64,000 nucleotides of DNA from JBGSPQ01 sp041738505 (lineage in GTDB: Bacteria > Patescibacteriota > Gracilibacteria > UBA1369), in the NCBI GenBank assembly GCA_041738505.1, contig JBGSPQ010000005.1:62001-126000 (forward strand), given 5' to 3'. Numbering within the stretch: the first letter of the stretch is position 1; each line of letters opens with the position of its first letter. The translations under genes and the position numbers were made by a program. Positions 16,942 through 25,605 of this stretch are shown here, piece after piece. The notes under the pieces are model-generated. The model ran no database searches. It was not told the DNA's origin and was given only the letters and a program-made list of their open reading frames with translations.

Positions 16942-18300
16942 TTATTTCGTATAGGCTTCGTCAAAATAGAGCGAATACAATTTGCCCTCTTTGACGGTAT
17001 AAAGCGTTCTCCCCCGAACCATGCTTCTTTCCGCATCAAATCCGGACATGATTTTTACCGGATCAACCCCGAAAATATCATACATATACAACTCATCGCC
17101 TTTTTTAACCAGATAATGACCGTCATCGCCAAACCATCCCGCAATTTCAAAACCATCCTCATCCCGCCCGGCAAACAGCTTTTGTTTTTTCTCCGTATCA
17201 TAAACAAAAACACGCCCGCCGCCGTCGGCATAAATAATTTCATTTCTACCGTTTACATAAGGAAATCCCAATAAATCCGTGGTCAATATCTTTAAACCGC
17301 CCCTGTCCACCACAAACAACTTCCGGTCACCCTCCACCCCCCTCAAAACCATCGTCACAACACCTCCCTGTACGTGAATGGCCATATTTTCATAGCAATC
17401 GGGACACTCATCCATCAGAGCCTCCCCATCACCGTTATACCACTTTCTATAAAGCATGCCGGAAGACAGATAAAAAACGTTGCCACGATAATCGGTATCA
17501 AACTGCGCCACATCTTCGGCCATCAAAAACTCCTCCAAATCCTCATATCCGTCTTCGTCCAAACTCCCGAAAGGCACCGAATACAAATTACCCCCGTTCA
17601 AAAAAAACACATACTTAGAACCGGCTTCAACCCGAATCCGTTCCGTCCCTTTTGGAAGGGCAAAAAGCTTAAACTCCCGATCGGAAAAACTTACAAACGC
17701 AAACAAATCAAAATCACGAACGCCCAAAGAATCTTCAAATCGTATCAAAAATTTTTCTTCTGGAAACAAATCATAAGGAGCAAAATCCTCGCGATACAGA
17801 CTGATTTCATCGGAAACCACATTCCCGTTTGGAAACAGCTTAACAATATTCATAGCCTTTTCCCCCGGCAAAAAAGACAAAACATAATCATCCGCGTAAT
17901 ACAAACCCTCCCCCTCGCGAAATTCCGCAGCCTCAAACCAATAATCATCCAAAGAAGTCGGAACCGGCAGAGCATTATAAACAATGGTTACAATATCCTC
18001 TTTTACCGGCACCCGCCTCTCCCAAGGCAAAAAACCCTCCTTCTTAAGCGTCACGGTATGAAAACCCGGCAAAACCCCCTTAATCTGATAAGGAAGCGAT
18101 TCCCCAACCTTTTCACCGTCCATAAAAACATCAACCTCATTTACCCTGGACGTTATATCAATAATGCTGGTCTTCTGCACGACCCTCTCCTCAAGATCAT
18201 ATCTGTAGCCATATGCAAAAAAAAGCGTGACGCCCGCAACGGCCGCAAAAAGAAAGATTGAAAAAATCCTTATCGCCAAACTCCCGACATTTTTAGGCAT
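16942..18300 (-). CDS. Membrane-anchored PEGA-domain protein
   Basis: A protein of 452 residues with one N-terminal anchor (IFSIFLFAAVAGVTLFFAYG at about 12-31). A PEGA-type beta module follows at about 45-112 (VDVFMDGEKVGESLPYQI, LPGFHTVTLKKEGFLPWERR), a fold common in surface proteins that contact the cell wall. The remaining 340 residues alternate short beta-like blades (FVYDTEKKQKLF, LYMYDIFGVDPVKI), suggesting a propeller. The start codon directly abuts the greA stop. The function is unknown; an extracellular wall-facing sensor or adhesin is possible. Confidence 0.7.
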   Translation of the reverse strand: MPKNVGSLAIRIFSIFLFAAVAGVTLFFAYGYRYDLEERVVQKTSIIDITSRVNEVDVFMDGEKVGESLPYQIKGVLPGFHTVTLKKEGFLPWERRVPVKEDIVTIVYNALPVPTSLDDYWFEAAEFREGEGLYYADDYVLSFLPGEKAMNIVKLFPNGNVVSDEISLYREDFAPYDLFPEEKFLIRFEDSLGVRDFDLFAFVSFSDREFKLFALPKGTERIRVEAGSKYVFFLNGGNLYSVPFGSLDEDGYEDLEEFLMAEDVAQFDTDYRGNVFYLSSGMLYRKWYNGDGEALMDECPDCYENMAIHVQGGVVTMVLRGVEGDRKLFVVDRGGLKILTTDLLGFPYVNGRNEIIYADGGGRVFVYDTEKKQKLFAGRDEDGFEIAGWFGDDGHYLVKKGDELYMYDIFGVDPVKIMSGFDAERSMVRGRTLYTVKEGKLYSLYFDEAYTK

Positions 18301-18831
18301 TTATTCCAGTTGCATAATTTCATATTCCACCACACCGTCCGGGATTTCAACCTTAACAATGTCACCCTTCTTTTTGTCCAGCAAAGCTCCGCCAACCGGC
18401 GATTCGTTGGATATCCTGTGCTCCAAAGGATTGGCCTCCGTGGAACCCACAATAATAAACTCCTCCGGATCCGCCTTTTTTGATGCCACATTTCTAATTA
18501 CCACCTTGGTACCCAGCTGAACAGTGGCAACATGTTGTTTTTCCTCAATAATACGGGCATATTTAACTTTTTCCTCCAGTTCCACAATCCTTCCCTCAAC
18601 AAACGCCTGTTCATTTTTAGCCTCCTCATACTCCGAGTTTTCGGAAAGATCACCATAGGAAATGGCCTCTTTCAGTCTCTCCGCAACTTCCTTCCTCTTA
18701 ACACCATGCAAATAATCCAGCTCTTCCCTTAGCTTGGCCAGACCGTCTTTGGTAACAAGTGTGACTTTGCTTTCATCAGGCTGAACAGCTGCCGGAATTA
18801 CCGTTGCTGAAGTATCCTTTTTCTTTGGCAT
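18301..18831 (-). CDS. greA: Transcription elongation factor GreA
   Basis: Rescues backtracked RNA polymerase by stimulating transcript cleavage. The coiled-coil N-domain is visible (TKDGLAKLREELDYLHGVKR, GDLSENSEYEEAKNEQAFVE, with the acidic tip residues), and the FKBP-like C-domain carries the NESPVGGALLDKKKGDIV signature. At 176 residues it is slightly longer than the usual 158 because of a Lys/Thr-rich N-terminal extension (PKKKDTSATVIPAAVQ). It lies 39 bp after rpoD in the same direction. Confidence 0.95.
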   Translation of the reverse strand: MPKKKDTSATVIPAAVQPDESKVTLVTKDGLAKLREELDYLHGVKRKEVAERLKEAISYGDLSENSEYEEAKNEQAFVEGRIVELEEKVKYARIIEEKQHVATVQLGTKVVIRNVASKKADPEEFIIVGSTEANPLEHRISNESPVGGALLDKKKGDIVKVEIPDGVVEYEIMQLE

Positions 18832-18870
18832 GATTGGTAATAATTAATGATTTATTAAATCTGAAAACCC

Positions 18871-20016
18871 CTACGAACTGCGTATTTTCACGCTGGTGGG
18901 ATGCTCCTTCATTTTCTGAAGAACTTTGGCTTCAATTTGTCTGATCCTTTCTCTTGTCACACCAAATTCATGGCCTACTTCCTCCAGAGTATGGCCCACT
19001 CCGTCATTCAACCCGAATCTCATTTCAATGATTTTTCTTTCGCGAGGGGAAAGATACTGCAACATTTCATGAATATTTTCTTTCACCAGCTGGCGGTTTG
19101 TGGCCTCCAAAGGCGATTGCGCCTCGTCATCCTCAATAAAGTCACCCAGTTTGCTGTCTTCCTCGGTCCCAACGGGAGCCTCCAACGATACAATATCCTG
19201 TGAAATTTTTAAAATATGTCTGACTTTTTTCTCGTCCATATCCATTTCTGCGGCCAACTCCTCCACCAAAGGCTCGCGTCCCAGTTCCTGCACCAGACGC
19301 CTCTGCGCATGAGTAAGCTTATTGATGGTTTCAACCATGTGGACGGGAATACGGATTGTCCTGGCCTGATCCGCAATCGCGCGGGTGATAGCCTGACGTA
19401 TCCACCAAGTGGCATAAGTTGAAAACTTGAATCCCCTGTCCGGATCAAATTTTTCCACCGCCCGAAAAAGTCCGATATTTCCCTCCTGAATAAGATCCAA
19501 AAATGATAGTCCCCTGCCGATATATTTCTTGGCGATACTTACAACCAGTCTCAAATTGGCCTCTGCAAGCTGTTTTTTGGCAGTCTGGTCACCCTTCTTA
19601 ATACGCCTGGCCAGATCCACCTCTTCTTTGGCGGTTAAAAGCGACACCTTGCCGATTTCACACAAATAAAGCCTGATTGAGTCGTTGGCAATCTCGCGCA
19701 GTTCCACCTGTGCAACCGGTTTTTTTACTTTTTCCTCTATTTTTGCCGCCTCCTCCGCCTCTTTTTCGGTCATATCCGGCTTGAGCACAAAGGTATCTTT
19801 GCTGTCTATAACCTCAATACCCAGATCCAGAAAAAGAGCGTAAAGCTCATCCAGAATCAACAAGTCATCCTCCACATTGGGCATCGCCTTTAAAAGCTCC
19901 TGATGAGTGACAAACCCATGTTCATGTCCTTTCTTAACAAGATCCCTCACCGCGGGCGGAAACTGTGCCAGCCTGTCATCTGAAGGCTGGGTGATAAATT
20001 TTCTGGTTTGGGCCAT
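18871..20016 (-). CDS. rpoD: Primary RNA polymerase sigma factor (sigma-70, RpoD)
   Basis: Main promoter-recognition factor. Region 1.1-like residues lie near the N-terminus (LVKKGHEHGFVTHQELLKAM), and region 1.2 is DSIRLYLCEIGKVSLL. Region 2 includes LSFLDLIQEGNIGLFRAVEK and FSTYATWWIRQAITRAIADQ, and region 4.2 has HTLEEVGHEFGVTRERIRQI. The large non-conserved region of E. coli sigma is absent, giving about 381 residues. I place the start at 20016 (MAQTRKF), one base after the dnaG stop. The frame is open further, to 20088, but there it only overlaps dnaG. The -35/-10 hexamers found in this window fit this factor. Confidence 0.95.
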   Translation of the reverse strand: MAQTRKFITQPSDDRLAQFPPAVRDLVKKGHEHGFVTHQELLKAMPNVEDDLLILDELYALFLDLGIEVIDSKDTFVLKPDMTEKEAEEAAKIEEKVKKPVAQVELREIANDSIRLYLCEIGKVSLLTAKEEVDLARRIKKGDQTAKKQLAEANLRLVVSIAKKYIGRGLSFLDLIQEGNIGLFRAVEKFDPDRGFKFSTYATWWIRQAITRAIADQARTIRIPVHMVETINKLTHAQRRLVQELGREPLVEELAAEMDMDEKKVRHILKISQDIVSLEAPVGTEEDSKLGDFIEDDEAQSPLEATNRQLVKENIHEMLQYLSPRERKIIEMRFGLNDGVGHTLEEVGHEFGVTRERIRQIEAKVLQKMKEHPTSVKIRSS

Positions 20017-20017
20017 A

Positions 20018-21799
20018 TTATGCTGATGAATTTTCGTATAATTTATTAAGCTCCGTAAGTAACTCCTCACAAAGCTGCCGATTACCATCTTTTTCCGCCA
20101 CCATAAGCCTCCTTTTTAATTCCCCCCTCACGGCGTTCACCCTTGTTCTCTGAACATTTTCAACTAGCACCGCCATTTCCTTTTCCACCGTATCCTCGCT
20201 GATTTCACCGTATTTTTCTTCCGCATAAAGGGTTATCAAAGCTGCATTTTCCTTTAATTCATGCGGTAATACACTTACAAAACCCTTGTCGGAGGCAGGG
20301 CTGACGCTATTATAATGATGAAGGAAAGCCTTGTAAATAGCTTTTAAATCATCAGAAAAGAAATCTTCACCGATTTTTCCCGTAAATAAATTACCGACCC
20401 TTGGAAACTGCAACAGCAAGCCCATCAACGTTTCCTCCGCGGAACGCGACTTTGTTTTCAAAACATCTTTGGTTCCATTATCATTTCTCGACCGCGCCGG
20501 ATGATAACCCGGAAGGCGAAAATTCTTTATTTCATCGTAAATCTGCACCTCCTTCAAATCCAAATCCATTGCCAGCCTGCGAACGTATTCATCTTTTTCA
20601 ATATTACTCTGCATCTGCATCAGATGAGGCATAAAATCCTTCAAAATTCTTTTTTTGGCCGCGGAAGTATCTGAACCGTAGGCTTTAATCGTTTTTTCAT
20701 ATAAATAATCACCAAAAGGAACCGCCTTATCAATCACGGTAAGCAAATCGGACCCGTGTTCACGGGCATAGTCGGCGGGATCTTTGCCCTCCGGCATGGT
20801 CGCAACCCGCACATTAAAAGCAAACTCCTGCGAAATTTCATAAGCCCTGTTTGCCGCCTCCTGACCGGCCAGATCCATATCAAAAGCCAGCACCAGATTT
20901 TCGGCGAACGGCTTAAGCAAACGAAGCTGGGAAGAAGCCAGAGCCGTTCCACAGGGAGCAACAGCGTTTTTCACCCCGGCCTGATGAGAGGCAATCACAT
21001 CAAAATAGCCCTCCACAATCACCGCCTCACTCTTTTCTTTGATCTTCGGCTTGGCCTTATAAAATCCGTAAAGAACGTTACTTTTATGATAAATGGCCGT
21101 TTCCGGAGAATTCATATATTTGGGATCCTGTTCCGGGCTCAAAGCCCTTCCGCCAAAAGCAACCACCCTTCCCATCCCATCCGGAATAGGAAACATAAGC
21201 CTCTGTCTGAACCTGTCGTAAACTTTATCAACAGTAGTTTCTCTTGTTATAGCCAAGCCACCCGCGACCATTGTCTTTTTAGAAAAACCCTTCCCGATCA
21301 GATATTTATAAGTCTTTTCGTAAGAATCCGGCGCAAACCCGATTTTGAAATTTCTGACAGTGTCTTCGGTGAGCCCCCGCGAATACAAATATTTCAAAAC
21401 CTTTTCGCCTTCATGAGTCTCCCAAAGATTCTGTTCATAAAAAACAGCGGTAATATCGTACATTCTAAACAGTTCCTCCTTCTGCCCGCCACTCACGGCC
21501 GGTTTGAAATCGGTACGCGTTTCCAGTTTTATACCCGCTCTTTCGGCAAGAAGCTTTAAAGCGTCATTAAAGTCCACACCCTCAACCTCCTGAATAAATG
21601 TAAAAACATCACCGCCCTTATTACACCCGAAACAATAGGCAATCTGCCTTTCCGGACTTACAATGAAACTGGGTGTTTTTTCGCTGTGGAAAGGACAAAG
21701 ACCCTTCAAATTATGCCCCACTTTTTTAAGCTGGACATACTGCCCCACCAGATCCTCAATGGCAATCCTGTCTTTAATCTCCTGAACAGCATCCTGCAT
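20018..21799 (-). CDS. dnaG: DNA primase
   Basis: Makes RNA primers for replication. The CHC2 zinc finger is at the N-terminus (CPFHSEKTPSF...CFGC, about 36-60). The TOPRIM metal-binding core has VEGYFDVIASHQAG and LAFDMDLAGQEAA. At 593 residues it has the normal length, with a helicase-binding C-terminal domain. It forms the conserved dnaG-rpoD pair and ends one base before the rpoD ATG, so the two are likely translationally coupled. Confidence 0.96.
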   Translation of the reverse strand: MQDAVQEIKDRIAIEDLVGQYVQLKKVGHNLKGLCPFHSEKTPSFIVSPERQIAYCFGCNKGGDVFTFIQEVEGVDFNDALKLLAERAGIKLETRTDFKPAVSGGQKEELFRMYDITAVFYEQNLWETHEGEKVLKYLYSRGLTEDTVRNFKIGFAPDSYEKTYKYLIGKGFSKKTMVAGGLAITRETTVDKVYDRFRQRLMFPIPDGMGRVVAFGGRALSPEQDPKYMNSPETAIYHKSNVLYGFYKAKPKIKEKSEAVIVEGYFDVIASHQAGVKNAVAPCGTALASSQLRLLKPFAENLVLAFDMDLAGQEAANRAYEISQEFAFNVRVATMPEGKDPADYAREHGSDLLTVIDKAVPFGDYLYEKTIKAYGSDTSAAKKRILKDFMPHLMQMQSNIEKDEYVRRLAMDLDLKEVQIYDEIKNFRLPGYHPARSRNDNGTKDVLKTKSRSAEETLMGLLLQFPRVGNLFTGKIGEDFFSDDLKAIYKAFLHHYNSVSPASDKGFVSVLPHELKENAALITLYAEEKYGEISEDTVEKEMAVLVENVQRTRVNAVRGELKRRLMVAEKDGNRQLCEELLTELNKLYENSSA

Positions 21800-21831
21800 A
21801 TTTATTTCGGAACATTAAATACAAGCAACTT

Positions 21832-21861
21832 TTTATAACCCTATTGACCCTTTAAAAGCAA
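21832..21861 (-). promoter_or_regulatory. Candidate promoter for dnaG-rpoD-greA
   Basis: On the minus strand TTGCTT, an 18-base spacer and TATAAA lie 30-60 bases ahead of the dnaG ATG at 21799. The match is moderate. It would let the replication and transcription genes be expressed separately from the glycan genes upstream. Confidence 0.5.
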
Positions 21862-21865
21862 GCCC

Positions 21866-22936
21866 TTAATTCCGGACTTTTTTGCTTTTCCCAAGCCAAA
21901 CGGCGGCACCACCCATCAAAATCATAAAAACCACCATCACAATAATCGCATAAAGCTTCTGCCTGCCTTCCAGAAACACGGCAATACCCCCAAAAACCGC
22001 GCAAAGAGCATATATCAGCATCAATGCCTTCCTGTCGGAAAGACCGATTTCCAAAAGCCGGTGATGAAGATGTTTTCTATCACCTTTCATCGGTGATTTT
22101 CCGGAAAAAACCCTGCGCAGAACCACCCAGACGGCGTCCAACAAAGGAAATCCCATAACCAGAAAAGCGGTGGCGATTTTCCCACCCGAAAATATCGCCA
22201 GAGTGGCCAGTACAAAGCCCAAAAACATGCTTCCAGTATCCCCCATCAAAATTTTTGCCGGATAAAAATCAAATATCCAAAAAGCCAGAGCGCATGAAAA
22301 TAGAATGATACTCATCGTCGCCACTGGTATTTGCGAAACAATGTCATAATGAATGCCGGGACGAACGCTCAACAAAAACAAAGAAAAAGCCGCAATCACA
22401 GCAACACCACTGGAAAGCCCGTTCAGCCCATCCAAAAAATTCATTGTATTAACTATCAAAACCACCCATACAACCGTAAACAAAGCACCCAAAACCGAAA
22501 TCTGATATACCTGGTCCAATGTCAGTGCGATTTTCCATTGATCAAGAATCAGCGGATCACCTAGCGGATTGGAAATGGATTGAATACCCACACCCACCGC
22601 CACCAGCGTCAGAGCCGCCAATATTTGCACAAATAAACGCAGAACGGGACTAAGCCCGCGATAATCATCAATAAAGCTGATCACGGCAATCAACGCCCCC
22701 GCCGCCAAAAAACCCGCCAGGGTCGCGTCCATCTTTACAAACAGCAAAACGGAAACAGTAAATCCCACAAATATCGCCGCGCCGCCATAGTAAGGAATCG
22801 GTTTCCTTTTAAGCCCGTACTTTTCCGGCCTGTCCATCAGACCCCATTTCGGAAACAATTTTAAAGCCGCCAGGACCAGACAAAAAGTCAGTCCAAAAGC
22901 GAACACAGCCGGCAAAATAAATGTCTCAATTCCCAT
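21866..22936 (-). CDS. Undecaprenyl-phosphate sugar-1-phosphate transferase (WecA/TagO/MraY superfamily)
   Basis: Polytopic membrane enzyme that moves a sugar-1-phosphate, usually GlcNAc-1-P, from a UDP-sugar to undecaprenyl phosphate, the first step of surface glycan assembly. It has 356 residues and about ten hydrophobic helices. Catalytic motifs seen are AVISFIDDYRGLSPVLR (Asp-Asp pair), VNTMNFLDGLNGLSSG, LMGDTGSMFLGF and GDRKHLHHRLLEIG. The HLHHRL pattern points to the WecA/TagO branch rather than MraY. Together with the ligase-like protein at 25583 it suggests a lipid-linked polymer pathway. Confidence 0.88.
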   Translation of the reverse strand: MGIETFILPAVFAFGLTFCLVLAALKLFPKWGLMDRPEKYGLKRKPIPYYGGAAIFVGFTVSVLLFVKMDATLAGFLAAGALIAVISFIDDYRGLSPVLRLFVQILAALTLVAVGVGIQSISNPLGDPLILDQWKIALTLDQVYQISVLGALFTVVWVVLIVNTMNFLDGLNGLSSGVAVIAAFSLFLLSVRPGIHYDIVSQIPVATMSIILFSCALAFWIFDFYPAKILMGDTGSMFLGFVLATLAIFSGGKIATAFLVMGFPLLDAVWVVLRRVFSGKSPMKGDRKHLHHRLLEIGLSDRKALMLIYALCAVFGGIAVFLEGRQKLYAIIVMVVFMILMGGAAVWLGKSKKVRN

Positions 22937-22991
22937 ATCAGGGGCATTTTAAACGCACCCGCCCCCACGGTCAACAAGCTGAGACGCGGGC

Positions 22992-23882
22992 TCACAAAAC
23001 CAACAACTTTCGCCAATACTTAAGTTGATTTTTATGTAACTCCAAAACACCGGTACAGACACCTTCAAACATCGCCAGAATCGGCCCTTTCACATATCCG
23101 GGCTTGTTTTCTATAAAACCACCGTTATTCAAGACGTCCAATTGCGCGCGCGTCAGTTCCATCCTTGAAAAAGACTTAAACATTTCCTCCGGCCGGAGCA
23201 GATGTCCCGCAACATTCAGTTGATTCAAATCATCAAGCTTGACCGCATTTTTGACCGAATACTCTCCGTGTTTCACCCTGCGAAGCTCCTCCACATAACC
23301 TCCACAGCCGAGAATCACGCCCAGATCATGGGCAAAACTGCGTATGTAAGTTCCCACGGAACAATGCACTTTTACCGATAAGTGAGGCCAGGCATACGAT
23401 TTGATTTTAAGCTCATAAAAATTAACCTTTCTACTTTTCAGTTTAAACTCCATATTCTTTCGCGCCAGATCGTATGCGCGTTTGCCGTCCACCCATATTG
23501 CGCTGTAAGCGGGCGGCACCTGTTCACGCTCCCCCGCAAAATCCGCCTCCAAAATCTCCTCAATCCGCCCCCTCGCCGGCCTCGCTCCCGCCGCCCGCTT
23601 CGCACTCCCACTCCCCTTATAATCCGAAATCTCCCCCTCCCCATCATAAGTGGTGGAAACCCTGCCCAACCTAATTTTTACCTCATACACCTTGTCCGAC
23701 CCCTCCAAAAAAGGAATCATCTTGGTCGCCTCCCCAACCGCCATAATCATCAGCCCCGTCGCCAGCGGATCCAGCGTCCCGGCAAACCCCATTTTCTTGG
23801 TATTCAAAAGCCACCTCAACTTTTTAATACAAAAAAAGGATGTAATTCCCTTGGGTTTATCCAACAACAAAAATCCGTTCAT
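22992..23882 (-). CDS. truB: tRNA pseudouridine-55 synthase
   Basis: Modifies U55 in the T loop of tRNAs. MNGFLLLDKPKGITSF and the catalytic-Asp motif FAGTLDPLATGLMIMAVGEA (Asp at about 38) identify it, and VPPAYSAIWVDGKRAYDLAR and SVGTYIRSFAHDLG are further family blocks. It has 296 residues, with an insertion around 92-115 (GSGSAKRAAGARPARGRI) that is locally G/C-rich and Arg/Ala-rich. It lies 3 bp after the Mur ligase. Confidence 0.95.
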   Translation of the reverse strand: MNGFLLLDKPKGITSFFCIKKLRWLLNTKKMGFAGTLDPLATGLMIMAVGEATKMIPFLEGSDKVYEVKIRLGRVSTTYDGEGEISDYKGSGSAKRAAGARPARGRIEEILEADFAGEREQVPPAYSAIWVDGKRAYDLARKNMEFKLKSRKVNFYELKIKSYAWPHLSVKVHCSVGTYIRSFAHDLGVILGCGGYVEELRRVKHGEYSVKNAVKLDDLNQLNVAGHLLRPEEMFKSFSRMELTRAQLDVLNNGGFIENKPGYVKGPILAMFEGVCTGVLELHKNQLKYWRKLLVL

Positions 23883-23885
23883 AAT

Positions 23886-25235
23886 TTAACTTTCCAGATA
23901 TACGTTTTCCTTGGTTTCAAACTTTCCGGGTTTGATTTCAATGCGCATCTCTCTCCCCAAAAGATTGCGAATCACCTGTCTGTCATCCCAGGGGATCGCC
24001 TTTCCGTGAACCATCTGAATTTCTTCGGCCCCCTTGCCCGCAACCACAACCGTATCCCCCTCTCTGGCCAGCGTCAAAGCCAGTTTAATCGCCTCCTCCC
24101 GATTCGGAATTTTCCAAAAATTATCCCCTTCAACCCTGGAAATCCCCTTAGACACGTCCTCAATGATTTTCCACTCATTTTCCTCGTAAGGATCATCATC
24201 CGTCACAATAACATAATCGGAGTTCTTATCCGCGGCCGCCCCCATCTTGGGCCTTTTACCCTTATCCCTGCCACCGCCGGTCGCACCAAAAACGGTGAAC
24301 AACCTACCGCGCGTAAGCCCTTTATACAAAGCAAGCAGACTCTCCAAAGACTCAACCGTATGCGCGTAATCAACCACAATATTATACTTCTGCCCACACT
24401 CAATACTCTCAAACCGACCGGGAATCACAGAAGCCTTTTCCAGCGCGTCCTTTAAAGTTTTAACATTAATATTATTCGCCAGCCCCACCGCCGCCGCCGC
24501 CAGTGCGTTATAAACATTAAACTCACCCGGGAGATTAAACTTCACATCGGCATTGTCATTGGGAACATGCAAAGTAAAAGTGGACCCGCCCGGTGTAAGA
24601 TGCATGTCCGTACAAAAAACCGTCCCCCCTCCCATCCCGAACAAATATTTCCTATCCGCCAGAAACTGATCAAAATAATTAAAATGAACATCATCCTTAT
24701 TAAGAATGGCTACTTTCTGAATACGCGCCTTCCTGTTGGACCTGTTCAACCTGTCAAAAATCAGCCCCTTGGCCCGCAGATAATTATCAAACCCGCCGTG
24801 ATAATCCAGATGATCCTCTCCTATGTTGGTAAAAACAGCGGTATCAATATTCATGCCCCAAATCCTGTTCTGCAAAATCGCGTGGGAGGACACTTCTATA
24901 ACGGCATGCGTACATCTTTCATTCACCATCTCCCTAAGCAATTTCTGCAAAGTAAAAGGCCCCAGCGTGGTAATTTTGGTCACATTCGCCCACTGCCTGT
25001 CACCCACCTGAAATTTAATCGTGGAAGTCATCCCCGTTTTATAACCGGCCTCCGTTAGAATACCGGCTATCAGATTGGTGGTGGTGGTTTTGCCTTTGGT
25101 CCCCGTCACCGCTATAACATTCAAATATCTGGATGGAAAACGGAAATACAGATTTGCCGCCACGGCCACAATTTTATGATAAAAAAGCCGAAGTGGATTG
25201 GTATCCGCAATTTTACTCTTTAAATATTTAAGCAT
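23886..25235 (-). CDS. MurE-like Mur ligase lacking the usual N-terminal domain
   Basis: ATP-dependent ligase of the UDP-MurNAc-tripeptide synthetase type. The P-loop NVIAVTGTKGKTTTTNLIAG is only about 40 residues from the start, so the normal UDP-binding N-domain is reduced to about 40 residues. EVSSHAILQNRIWG, NIGEDHLDYHG, VVDYAHTVESLESLL and FGATGGGRDKGKRPKMGA complete the central and C-domains. The substrate motif DNPR of meso-diaminopimelate enzymes reads DDPY here, so another amino acid is likely added. The ATG at 25235 overlaps the riboflavin kinase stop by 8 bases; the ATG at 25256 is an alternative. Confidence 0.85.
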   Translation of the reverse strand: MLKYLKSKIADTNPLRLFYHKIVAVAANLYFRFPSRYLNVIAVTGTKGKTTTTNLIAGILTEAGYKTGMTSTIKFQVGDRQWANVTKITTLGPFTLQKLLREMVNERCTHAVIEVSSHAILQNRIWGMNIDTAVFTNIGEDHLDYHGGFDNYLRAKGLIFDRLNRSNRKARIQKVAILNKDDVHFNYFDQFLADRKYLFGMGGGTVFCTDMHLTPGGSTFTLHVPNDNADVKFNLPGEFNVYNALAAAAVGLANNINVKTLKDALEKASVIPGRFESIECGQKYNIVVDYAHTVESLESLLALYKGLTRGRLFTVFGATGGGRDKGKRPKMGAAADKNSDYVIVTDDDPYEENEWKIIEDVSKGISRVEGDNFWKIPNREEAIKLALTLAREGDTVVVAGKGAEEIQMVHGKAIPWDDRQVIRNLLGREMRIEIKPGKFETKENVYLES

Positions 25236-25605
25236 AATTTTTTCTGATAAATTCAATATCTTTTTGAATCCGCCGGCTCAATTCCTTCAGCCCCGCGAAT
25301 TTCTTCACGTCGCGAATTCTATTATACACTTCCACACTCACGGTTTCACCATATAAATCACCCTCAAAATCCAGCAGACAAATCTCCATCACCGGTTTTT
25401 GCTCATTCAGAGTCAGTCTGGGCCCGTAATGCATCGCCCCCAGATATTCCCCCCGGGATGTAAAAACCCTGCAGGCATAAATCCCGTATTCAAGATCAAA
25501 TTCACCCTCAAGATTGATCGTGGGTGAACCGATTTTCCCGCCAATCCTGTTTCCTTTAACAACCTTTCCTTTCAAAACAACTTTACGTGGAGGATTTTTC
25601 TTCAT
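25228..25605 (-). CDS. Stand-alone riboflavin kinase
   Basis: A protein of 125 residues equal to the C-terminal flavokinase domain of bacterial RibF, which phosphorylates riboflavin to FMN. VVKGNRIGGKIGSPTINLEG carries the PTxN nucleotide and Mg site, and YGIYACRV, GAMHYGPRLTL, VMEICLLDFEGDLYGETVSV and RIRDVKKFAGLKEL are the family blocks. The FAD-synthetase half of RibF is absent, since the gene begins directly at the kinase domain and overlaps the end of the upstream membrane protein by 23 bases. The missing activity may be supplied by the RibL-like protein at 48494. Confidence 0.88.
   Translation of the reverse strand: MKKNPPRKVVLKGKVVKGNRIGGKIGSPTINLEGEFDLEYGIYACRVFTSRGEYLGAMHYGPRLTLNEQKPVMEICLLDFEGDLYGETVSVEVYNRIRDVKKFAGLKELSRRIQKDIEFIRKNYA

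Noticed and set aside
17374..18261. Open frame of 295 codons on the plus strand opposite the PEGA gene
   Set aside because: Antisense to a supported gene; Lys/Ile/Arg-rich composition without domains.
20017..20088. Longer start of rpoD at 20088
   Set aside because: It overlaps dnaG and is unlike sigma factors; MAQTRKF at 20016 follows the dnaG stop by one base.
20756..21559. Open frame of 267 codons on the plus strand opposite dnaG
   Set aside because: Antisense to the conserved primase; no recognisable motif.
23382..24455. Open frame of 357 codons on the plus strand opposite truB and the Mur ligase
   Set aside because: It lies wholly antisense to two well-supported genes, and its Pro/Arg/His/Asn-rich composition is that of a shadow frame.
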